This document shows, piece after piece, positions 1 to 5,425 of a stretch of DNA of 9,192 nt. The position numbers were made by a program, and so were the translations under genes. The stretch covers positions 1-9,192 of the forward strand of contig JAYZDF010000055.1 in the NCBI GenBank assembly GCA_036337945.1, read 5' to 3'. This stretch comes from JAYZDF01 sp036337945 (lineage in GTDB: Bacteria; Myxococcota; Kuafuiibacteriia; Kuafuiibacteriales; Kuafuiibacteriaceae). The notes below the pieces were generated by a model. That model saw nothing but the letters and a program-made list of their open reading frames with translations. It did not search any database and was not told the origin of the DNA. The first letter of the stretch is position 1; every line of letters begins with the position of its first letter.

Positions 1-549
1 AGTCTATTCTCAGGCAGCGGCATCTTGGCCAATGTTGGTCAATCCGTTGGGAAGTTGTTTGGGAGTGCGTTTTCAGGTGTAAACAGCTTGTTCAAAAGAG
101 GTGCCAACTTTGTGTCTAACATTGTGGGCGGCGCGAAGTCCGTATTCTCTAAAGCGACGAGGGGTGTAAAGTCCTTTGCTTCGAAACTATTTGGTGGTGC
201 GAAGTCCGCGTTTTCTAAAGCGACGAGGGGTGTAAGGTCCTTTGCTTCGAAACTATTTGGCGGCGCAAAGTCAGCTGTTTCTAAGGTTACTGACGGTCTC
301 AAGTCAGTCTTATCAAAAGTGCTGGGCGTCCCTAGCCAAGTGGCACAAAAATTAGCGAGCTTTTTGAAGAGAATATTTGTGAAACAAGCTGCCGTGTCTC
401 CTCAAGCGCCCGTCGCTAGTCCGAGTGTCCCTTCTGCACCAGTGCCGCAGGTGATTCCACTGCCGACCGCGCCAAGCTATCAGTCGGATGCGGCGGTGCA
501 AAATGTAGGACATTTTTTGGCGAACAATATCGACCGGATTGCGAGCTAA
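1..549 (+). CDS. Partial gene: protein with 11-residue amphipathic repeats
   Basis: The reading frame is open from the first base of the window, so the 5' end is probably missing. The first possible in-frame start is TTG at 25, with no convincing ribosome binding site; residues below count from it. Residues 36-101 are six consecutive 11-residue units of pattern G-[AVL]-[KR]-S-x-x-S-K-x-x-x, with hydrophobic residues at unit positions 2, 5, 6 and 9. That spacing gives a Lys/Ser-rich amphipathic helix, as in perilipin- or synuclein-like 11-mer proteins (resemblance only). Residues 1-35 are a looser Gly/Ser/Phe version. Residues 102-120 continue a basic helix, followed by a Pro/Ala/Val-rich segment (about 121-150) and a short tail. 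No Cys or clear signal peptide is visible. I do not recognise the family. Lipid binding is inference, and a phage tape-measure fragment or secreted protein cannot be excluded. It converges on the SPFH gene, with 23 bases between stop codons. Confidence 0.7.
   Translation, partial: SLFSGSGILANVGQSVGKLFGSAFSGVNSLFKRGANFVSNIVGGAKSVFSKATRGVKSFASKLFGGAKSAFSKATRGVRSFASKLFGGAKSAVSKVTDGLKSVLSKVLGVPSQVAQKLASFLKRIFVKQAAVSPQAPVASPSVPSAPVPQVIPLPTAPSYQSDAAVQNVGHFLANNIDRIAS
127..324 (+). repeat. Three 66-bp tandem repeats inside a coding region
   Basis: Units lie at 127-192, 193-258 and 259-324. By my alignment units 1 and 2 differ at 6 of 66 bases, while unit 3 is clearly diverged in bases but keeps the protein pattern. 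Each unit encodes two 11-residue helical repeats. The near identity of the first two units suggests recent duplication, so copy number may vary between strains. Confidence 0.9.
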
Positions 550-572
550 AGACTAGACCGAGGACGGGAAGA

Positions 573-1373
573 TTATTCTTCTTTATCGGGGTTGATAAGC
601 AGAGGCGCTTTCCCATCTGTGATGATGAGCTTGCTGTTGGGCGAGTTTGCAAGGTTCTTGAAGACTTCTAAACTTCTCCACTTGATCACATTCGCATTCA
701 TACCTTCGGCAAGAATCAGGTGGGCATCTCTAATACCTGCGGCTTCGACTTTTTTTCTTTCGGCTTCTTGCCGCTCTTTTTGCAGAACGAATTGCATCCG
801 TTGCGCCTCTTGTTCTGCTTTGAGTTTGTCTTCAATTGCTCGATACAGCCCGGGTGGAAGTTTTATACTTTTCATCAAAACAGCTTCGATATTAAACCCG
901 TGTACTTGGAGAACTTTATCCATGCTGTTTTTGATCTTCTCTTCGATCGCGGCTCGGTTTCCTGAGTGCATGTCTTTCGCGAAAAACTGCGCACAGACAT
1001 CTGCAGCGGCTGACCTGAAGACACTCAGAATCAGTACATTCTCGTAGTTGAGTCCCACATTTTCAATCAAGCTTCGGGCTTTGTCTTGTTCGATCCGGTA
1101 CAAGATTGAAATGACTGAATTCACATTGAGGCCTTCTTTCGAGGGGAGACTCAGGTTGACTTCAATATTTCTCGTTTGAATAGGCACCCTGACCACGTGG
1201 GTCGTCAAAGGATTGAGAAATACCGCGCCAGACTCATGAACAGTTTCGTCAAGCTTTCCAAGAAATTGTTTCACTCCCACCTCTCCAGGTCGAATGATTG
1301 CGCATGCATTGAGAAAAGAAAAAGCTAACACTCCGCAAAGCAGGGTGGTCAGTTTTGAAGTAAATCGATTCAT
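573..1373 (-). CDS. SPFH/prohibitin-family lipoprotein
   Basis: The protein has 266 residues from the ATG at 1373. An in-frame TTG at 1385 lies upstream, but it overlaps the GGAG ribosome binding site of that ATG, so the ATG is preferred. Residues 1-23 form a lipoprotein signal peptide ending in lipobox LNAC (Cys24). Residue +2 is Ala, which by the E. coli Lol rule favours the outer membrane. Residues about 25-175 read as an SPFH/band-7 domain. They are followed by the prohibitin-type charged helix (about 171-230, with KAEQEAQRM and KERQEAERKKVEAAG) and a typical C-terminal region (LAEGMNANVIKWRSLEVF). SPFH proteins form membrane-associated ring or scaffold assemblies that often support proteases or membrane organisation. 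The exact role here is unknown. The gene diverges from the cysteine-rich lipoprotein gene. A possible -10 on this strand, TATAGATAAT at 1444-1435, has no good -35. Confidence 0.9.
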   Translation of the reverse strand: MNRFTSKLTTLLCGVLAFSFLNACAIIRPGEVGVKQFLGKLDETVHESGAVFLNPLTTHVVRVPIQTRNIEVNLSLPSKEGLNVNSVISILYRIEQDKARSLIENVGLNYENVLILSVFRSAAADVCAQFFAKDMHSGNRAAIEEKIKNSMDKVLQVHGFNIEAVLMKSIKLPPGLYRAIEDKLKAEQEAQRMQFVLQKERQEAERKKVEAAGIRDAHLILAEGMNANVIKWRSLEVFKNLANSPNSKLIITDGKAPLLINPDKEE

Positions 1374-1379
1374 AAAAGT

Positions 1380-1383
1380 CTCC
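1380..1383 (-). promoter_or_regulatory. Ribosome binding site deciding the SPFH start
   Basis: GGAG lies six bases before the ATG at 1373. The upstream TTG candidate at 1385-1383 shares its last base with this site, so using the TTG would leave no site of its own. The ATG also gives the more usual basic N-terminus (MNRFTSK) of a lipoprotein signal. Confidence 0.7.
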
Positions 1384-1534
1384 AAATTACGGTGGTCGTT
1401 TTCAGCATCAAGACAATAATCTGCTTGGTCGTGAATTATCTATAGGGTGTTCGCCGGCAGCGGGATGCAAAATATTTCATAAGCCTCTGGATTAACTAAG
1501 CTTTACTGGAGTTGGTACACGACTTGCGAACTCT

Positions 1535-2869
1535 TTGATTTCCGTGTCAAGCTTGCAGACAGTGAAGCGAAAGTTAGGTCAAACCTGGATAAAATGCGGT
1601 GGAGTCCTATTGGCTCTCGGGCTCATTGCCTGCGAAACAGAGAGAGTACAAACGGGACGAGGAGGGCGTCGCGGCGGCAGCGGTACGACAGGAACCTCTA
1701 CCACTTCGGGCAACGGTAGTAACAGCGGTAGTAACAATAATCAAACGCCGGGCACTTCTGGCAATATGCAAGACATACTCGAATACTGTGCTAAAAAATC
1801 AGCTTGCTTGAATCAGCGGGACCTAAATCTCTCTCGGTGTGCGAATCAAGGCACCTATATTGTCGCCTACGCTCGAGAGCACGGTGACCCGGCTCAAGTG
1901 CTCGACTGTATCGCGCGCGTAAAATCTGCTTCTTGCGGTGAATTGCCTGATTGCGGCTGGCCCCAGCCTGAATCTCAAGATTCTGAAGGAACGGTGGCTG
2001 GTGACCCGGATGACTTGTTTGAGGAAGAAGGTGGCTTTGCCAGTGACGGTCGCTGTGAGGGAACGGTGGCCGTACACGGAGACCCAGAGAATGAGGTGCG
2101 TCATGATTGTGCGAACCAGCCCTCACGTTATGACCGCGCGGGCACCAATCAAAATTGCATCGTCAACGATCGAGGACAAGCTCGTTGTGGCATATCAAGC
2201 TGCGAGGAAGTGGCTTGTTACGGGGCCGTTACGACCCGTTGCAAAAACGGCGTTCTTCAGGGCTTATATGATTGCGCGAATAGAACCCGGAGCCGACAAT
2301 GTTTCCTCAACAGCGAAGGCAGACCGGCTTGCGGGTACGACACTTGCGCGAGTGAAGACACTAGTGGCGAAGATGATTCTGACGCAAACTACATTTGCAG
2401 TGGCTCCGTGCGCGCATCTTGCTATAGAGGAATTGCTTATTACCTCGAAGATTGCGCTTATGAGGGCTTTGCGTGTCTTACGGGGTCAGGTGAAGAAAAT
2501 TCCAACGTGGCGGGCTGTGGCCGAGAATTCACCGGTTGTACGCGAAGCGAATGTCGAGGTGATAAGGTTGTGACTTGCGATCGAGGTGCGGAAGCGGTGA
2601 TTGATTGCCGCACAATGGATTCCTCGTATTCTACTTGTCAGCTATTTCAAGACAATCTTCGAGACAGCGCGCTCACTCCAATGTGTTCCGTGCCGAGCAG
2701 TCAACGTGATTGTAGCGGCATTTCGGCCACTTGTGAGGGTAATGTCGCCAAAGTTTGCGTCGGTGGAAAATTGCAAAGCGTCGACTGCTCTTCGGTGCTT
2801 CCCGGTGGGGTTTGTGTATTGCAAACCGGAAATAGCGAGATTGATGTTCGCTGTAGAAGCACGGACTAA
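1535..2869 (+). CDS. Cysteine-rich repeat lipoprotein
   Basis: The protein has 444 residues from the TTG at 1535. In-frame GTG codons at 1544 and 1562 are alternatives; the one at 1562 gives a standard signal length (MKRKLGQTWIKCGGVLLALG). No start has a strong ribosome binding site. The lipobox is LIAC with Cys33. Residues 40-77 are a Gly/Ser/Thr/Asn linker, residues 85-140 a small domain with six Cys, and residues 141-170 an acidic linker. Residues 174-440 contain five modules of pattern C-x7-C-x9/10-C-x6-9-C-x8-15-C-x4-8-C. Module 1 has Gly182 in place of the second Cys, and module 5 ends before a sixth. After the lipid Cys there are 34 cysteines, which fits disulfide bonding in an oxidising compartment such as the periplasm or cell surface. 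I know of similar repeat lipoproteins in deltaproteobacterial genomes but not their function; adhesion or surface binding is only a guess. Confidence 0.85.
   Translation: MISVSSLQTVKRKLGQTWIKCGGVLLALGLIACETERVQTGRGGRRGGSGTTGTSTTSGNGSNSGSNNNQTPGTSGNMQDILEYCAKKSACLNQRDLNLSRCANQGTYIVAYAREHGDPAQVLDCIARVKSASCGELPDCGWPQPESQDSEGTVAGDPDDLFEEEGGFASDGRCEGTVAVHGDPENEVRHDCANQPSRYDRAGTNQNCIVNDRGQARCGISSCEEVACYGAVTTRCKNGVLQGLYDCANRTRSRQCFLNSEGRPACGYDTCASEDTSGEDDSDANYICSGSVRASCYRGIAYYLEDCAYEGFACLTGSGEENSNVAGCGREFTGCTRSECRGDKVVTCDRGAEAVIDCRTMDSSYSTCQLFQDNLRDSALTPMCSVPSSQRDCSGISATCEGNVAKVCVGGKLQSVDCSSVLPGGVCVLQTGNSEIDVRCRSTD
2054..2854 (+). repeat. Five cysteine-spaced protein modules
   Basis: The modules begin at residues 174, 228, 288, 340 and 400 of the lipoprotein. 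In modules 2-5 the first two Cys are always seven residues apart, and the next follows after nine or ten, usually preceded by Asp (the YDC, EDC, IDC and VDC motifs). The units match by Cys spacing rather than bases, so the expansion is old compared with the 66-bp repeats at 127-324. Confidence 0.75.
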
Positions 2870-2897
2870 GTCCCAAGGAATAGCGACAGGTTCATCT

Positions 2898-2910
2898 AAC
2901 GCTCAGCGTT
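2898..2910 (+). terminator. Possible weak terminator after the Cys-rich lipoprotein gene
   Basis: AACGCTCAGCGTT is a perfect 13-base palindrome around one central base. It lies 28 bases after the stop codon and is followed by the T-rich TGCTCTTTG. As RNA it allows only a five-pair stem with a three-base loop, so it would be weak. It could equally be a protein-binding site. Confidence 0.3.
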
Positions 2911-2948
2911 TGCTCTTTGTCGTGAGGCGTGAATCTTCACAGCTCTTT

Positions 2949-2954
2949 TATAAT
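2949..2954 (+). promoter_or_regulatory. Candidate -10 element (TATAAT) upstream of the beta-barrel gene
   Basis: This is an exact TATAAT about 100 bases before the ATG at 3055. No recognisable -35 hexamer lies 16-18 bases upstream, where the region instead contains the imperfect palindrome GTGAATCTTCAC (2929-2940). A start near 2961 would put two further inverted repeats (2966-2978 and 3010-3031) at or just after the start of the transcript. Confidence 0.3.
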
Positions 2955-3009
2955 CTCGAAGTTGTAACAGTTCCTGTTTAGGCGACACTCAATGCTACAA
3001 ATTTCTTCC

Positions 3010-3031
3010 TTCGACTCGTAATCGAGTCGAA
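3010..3031 (+). promoter_or_regulatory. Perfect 9-bp inverted repeat before the beta-barrel gene
   Basis: The arms TTCGACTCG and CGAGTCGAA flank the loop TAAT, ending 23 bases before the ATG at 3055. No T-run follows, so it is not a normal terminator. It could be an operator, or a hairpin in the leader RNA near the weak GGGA ribosome binding site (3041-3044). The structure is certain; its function is inferred. Confidence 0.55.
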
Positions 3032-3054
3032 CTTGAATATGGGAACTATACACT

Positions 3055-3882
3055 ATGAAGATCTATAAAAAGACAGATATCACTCAACAAACGACACCTA
3101 GAATCAACAAGACCTACCGAAGCTTTTCTGCTGTTATCGCGCTTACGGGCCTAATATTTGCAGTCGGGGCACAAATACCCAGTGTTGCCTCGGCGGGCGA
3201 GGCGCCTTCAGCCAAAGAGAGCCAACCGGATAAAATGTGGTCGGTGGGTGCGGGCATAACACTAGGTAACCAAGTCTGCGCACCGGCAGGCAGCGGTTTT
3301 CTGTTGCCAAGCTGTAGCCCCGGCGTTGGCTTGGCCGTAGAACGGAAAATTGGATCTCAACTATCGGTTATGGGTTTGCTCAGTGCTAATTTTGGAACGT
3401 TCGACGACTCCGACACGTCGAATACGACTGCTACTACTCCAAACATTGACTCCATGGTTTCTGCGGTTGTTTCCGTGGGACCGCATTGGATTTTCAATCC
3501 TCGCGACAAAGTTAGAATAGGTGGCTATGTTTTAGTCAACGGAGCTTATTCACAAGTTGATCAGAATGATACCGTCCTTCGCGGAAGTACTGGAACATCA
3601 AGCCTGAGTCAGGGGCTCACAGCGGCCGGTACCGCGAATTACTCTCAGCTCGTGCAGAGTACGTCTTACAGACTAGGTGTTCTTAGCGGTCTGACCGTTG
3701 AGACCTCCCTGACGGAAACTATTGCTCTGCGAATTGGTCTAGATATAGTTTCAGCGAATTACACGGTGACCACTCACGACTATATTTCTGTCGCGGACTC
3801 TTCGAAAAGCAGTGATACGCGGACCGCAGTGAATGCCGGATTGAGCTTAGACCCTTCGATTGCTCTCCGTATGAGCTTTTAG
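3055..3882 (+). CDS. Outer-membrane beta-barrel protein
   Basis: The protein has 275 residues. Residues 1-22 are an unusually long basic N-region, residues 24-40 a hydrophobic stretch, and cleavage is likely after VASA (Ala47), leaving about 228 residues. The mature part alternates polar and hydrophobic residues with Gly and aromatic residues, and ends in IALRMSF. A C-terminal Phe after a final strand is the usual signal for insertion by the BAM machinery. Loops are rich in Ser, Thr and Asn (about 119-132 and 180-200). Cys75 and Cys87 could form a disulfide in the first extracellular loop. The size suits a barrel of roughly eight to ten strands. I cannot name the family beyond a porin-like or OmpA-barrel-like fold, and no substrate can be deduced. 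ATG 3055 is the only Met before the signal core, and its GGGA ribosome binding site is ten bases upstream. Confidence 0.85.
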   Translation: MKIYKKTDITQQTTPRINKTYRSFSAVIALTGLIFAVGAQIPSVASAGEAPSAKESQPDKMWSVGAGITLGNQVCAPAGSGFLLPSCSPGVGLAVERKIGSQLSVMGLLSANFGTFDDSDTSNTTATTPNIDSMVSAVVSVGPHWIFNPRDKVRIGGYVLVNGAYSQVDQNDTVLRGSTGTSSLSQGLTAAGTANYSQLVQSTSYRLGVLSGLTVETSLTETIALRIGLDIVSANYTVTTHDYISVADSSKSSDTRTAVNAGLSLDPSIALRMSF

Positions 3883-3886
3883 ATAG

Positions 3887-3932
3887 AATCTCACCAGATG
3901 TACCCGTATTGAAAGCGGGCAACGGCGAGATT
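3887..3932 (+). terminator. Imperfect hairpin just after the beta-barrel stop codon
   Basis: The arms AATCTCACC (3887-3895) and GGCGAGATT (3924-3932) pair except for one A-C mismatch. CCCG (3903-3906) and CGGG (3916-3919) can form an inner stem. It starts five bases after the stop codon, but only TTATC follows, so it may slow or end transcription weakly, or protect the 3' end. Confidence 0.3.
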
Positions 3933-3946
3933 TATCGAAAGCGTCA

Positions 3947-3988
3947 ATGAAAACAGCAGAAAGTATTCAAAAAAATCGTAGCTTGTAG
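3947..3988 (+). CDS. Possible 13-residue leader peptide upstream of the porin
   Basis: ATG at 3947 reads MKTAESIQKNRSL and stops at TAG 3986-3988. The stop codon overlaps the left arm of the inverted repeat that contains the porin start codon, so a ribosome ending here would cover that arm and free the start. The ribosome binding site is poor (GAAAG at 3936-3940). The frame also contains an A7 run (3969-3975); with one A fewer it would continue without a stop into the porin frame. It may therefore be the true N-terminus of the porin disrupted by a length change, or chance. Confidence 0.3.
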   Translation: MKTAESIQKNRSL

Positions 3989-4050
3989 TACATCTGCAGA
4001 CTCGACGCGCAAGTCCTCGTTTCTCGCTCGTCGTGGGGTCTGCATGTACT
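3987..4050 (+). promoter_or_regulatory. Long hairpin that encloses the porin start codon
   Basis: The left arm AGTACAT-CT-GCAGAC (3987-4001) pairs with GTCTGC-ATGTACT (4038-4050): 13 base pairs with a two-base bulge, and the ATG at 4044-4046 lies inside the right arm. An inner stem CGACG/CGTCG (4003-4007 with 4029-4033) adds five pairs. Most of the GGGG ribosome binding site (4035-4038) falls in the internal loop between the two stems. Folded RNA should hide the start codon. The pairing is seen directly; translational control is inference. Confidence 0.5.
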
Positions 4051-5207
4051 CAACGTTCTTATTTTCTCTCGGTGCAATGTTTCTCACCGCCGAATTCCCC
4101 ATGAACGAGCGGCCGGTTGAGAGTGTTCGATATAAGCCGGGCCAAGGCCTTATCGTTGAAAGCGCAGATGGAGATTTTTCGCTTCTTACCAGGCTCCGCG
4201 CGCAAATGCTTTATTCCTTGGATAAGTCTGACGAGTGGACGCAGGCGTTTGAGATTCGACGAGCGCGATTGCTTTTTTCTGGGAATGTCTTTGGGCAGCA
4301 TAATAAATATAAATTTGAGCTCGCTGTTTCCCCGAAAGATATTGGTTTAGAAGTGGGGCAGGGACTCACTAGATCCCCGCTCCTCGATTGGTACTTTGTG
4401 TTTGACCATCATCGGGATGCGACAATTCAAGTTGGGCAGTTTAAGGTTCCATACAGCAAACAACGGGTCGTTTCGTCCGGAGACTTACAGATGGTGGAAC
4501 GTAGTTTGGTCAATGTTGAATTCAATCTTGATCGAGACCTCGGAATAAACGTTCAATCGAAAAATCTTTTTGGACTCGATATACTTAGATACTGGGCGGG
4601 CATATATATGGGAGAAGGACACTCTTCACATACGGCCGGGGATTTTGGAATGATGTACCTGGGCCGAATTGAGTACCTACCTTTGGGGTTGTTCTCCGAT
4701 TATTCTGAAGGTGCTCTGCGTAGAGAGTCTGAACCAAAGCTTAGTCTCGGCTTGGGTTATGGTTTCGTAGAGCAAGGGAAGGGGAATAGAGGTATTCTTG
4801 GCCCAGCTCCTTCTGACGGCGGTACCACCGACACCCAAAACGTGACCGCCGATTTGAGTTTCCGTTATTCAGCGCTCAGTTTAGAGAGTGCATTTTTCTG
4901 GCGAAAAGGAACGAGAAATCCTGGTGCAGGGATGCCGGTCGAAGCTGTGAGAGATGGCTTGGGTTTCTACGTTCAAGGTGGCTTTCTTGTGTCGTCTAAA
5001 ACCGAGCTGGCCACTCGATATGGACAAATTATTCCCGAAACGACGGGCTCTTCATTGCTTGAGCAGTCCGAATTCGGCCTATCATTGAATCATTATTTTG
5101 CGGAGCATGCGATGAAAATCCAGGGCGATATTCATCAATATTGGGGAAATCAAAAATTCCAAGATGGCAATACCGTGATGCGTATACAGCTTCAGGTTGC
5201 CTACTAA
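4044..5207 (+). CDS. OprP/OprO-like outer-membrane porin
   Basis: The 387-residue protein resembles the phosphate-selective porin O/P family (Porin_O_P). Recognisable pieces are the early strand with FEIRRARLLFSG (70-80), the alternating strand NKYKFELAVSP (87-97), VGQFKVPYSKQ (120-130) and the VERSLVN segment (141-147), then further paired strands to a C-terminal aromatic end (IQLQVAY). The protein should form a trimeric-type beta-barrel in the outer membrane. The family name does not prove a phosphate substrate, and no pho or pst genes are nearby. ATG 4044 has GGGG five bases upstream. The predicted signal (MYSTFLFSLGAMFLTA) lacks the usual positive N-region, whereas the in-frame stretch upstream is basic (RKSSFLARR) but has no ATG, GTG or TTG. 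The true N-terminus is therefore uncertain. A terminator-like hairpin follows at 5231. Confidence 0.88.
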   Translation: MYSTFLFSLGAMFLTAEFPMNERPVESVRYKPGQGLIVESADGDFSLLTRLRAQMLYSLDKSDEWTQAFEIRRARLLFSGNVFGQHNKYKFELAVSPKDIGLEVGQGLTRSPLLDWYFVFDHHRDATIQVGQFKVPYSKQRVVSSGDLQMVERSLVNVEFNLDRDLGINVQSKNLFGLDILRYWAGIYMGEGHSSHTAGDFGMMYLGRIEYLPLGLFSDYSEGALRRESEPKLSLGLGYGFVEQGKGNRGILGPAPSDGGTTDTQNVTADLSFRYSALSLESAFFWRKGTRNPGAGMPVEAVRDGLGFYVQGGFLVSSKTELATRYGQIIPETTGSSLLEQSEFGLSLNHYFAEHAMKIQGDIHQYWGNQKFQDGNTVMRIQLQVAY

Positions 5208-5230
5208 GTCACATCCTGGTCACGCCCCTT

Positions 5231-5251
5231 GATTGCTGGAAACAATCTTTT
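5231..5251 (+). terminator. Likely rho-independent terminator after the porin gene
   Basis: GATTG and CAATC form a five-pair stem with a seven-base loop, followed directly by TTTT. It begins 24 bases after the porin stop. The short stem makes it weak but well placed. The remaining spacer to 5425, before the convergent gene's stop, holds no gene I can support. Confidence 0.45.
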
Positions 5252-5425
5252 ACCTTAGATACAGACTTGTCCTAATGCTCTCCCTAGTCAGCAGGGCGCG
5301 TAAGAGTGCCATATGGACTCGTAGGTCTATTTTTATGATCTAAGCTGGGAATGAATAAGAATTTGAATGAAGCGCTGAGGAAGCATTCTGAAGCGTGCAG
5401 AGTTGGTTTGGATGAAAATGGTTTG

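Noticed and set aside
127..324. Tandem repeats considered as a CRISPR array
   Set aside because: The units are contiguous without unique spacers, keep one reading frame and encode a periodic helix.
566..583. Small hairpin GAAGA-TTAT-TCTTC plus TTT between the convergent genes, as a terminator
   Set aside because: The stem is five mostly A-T pairs and overlaps the SPFH stop codon, too weak to call.
592..1047. Long plus-strand open frame opposite the SPFH gene
   Set aside because: It lies entirely antisense to a well-supported family protein, its translation has no recognisable domain, and it has no good ribosome binding site.
1435..1444. TATAGATAAT on the minus strand as the SPFH promoter -10
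   Set aside because: No -35 match at 16-18 bases, so it is mentioned only under the gene.
1938..2573. 211-codon plus-strand frame inside the Cys-rich lipoprotein gene
   Set aside because: The overlapping frame has the lipobox and regular Cys modules, while this one shows no domain or pattern, so it is a frame shadow.
5369..5394. Three GAAGC copies at 11- and 10-base spacing between convergent genes
   Set aside because: Helical phasing is suggestive, but a five-base word in three copies is easily chance, and no promoter is nearby.
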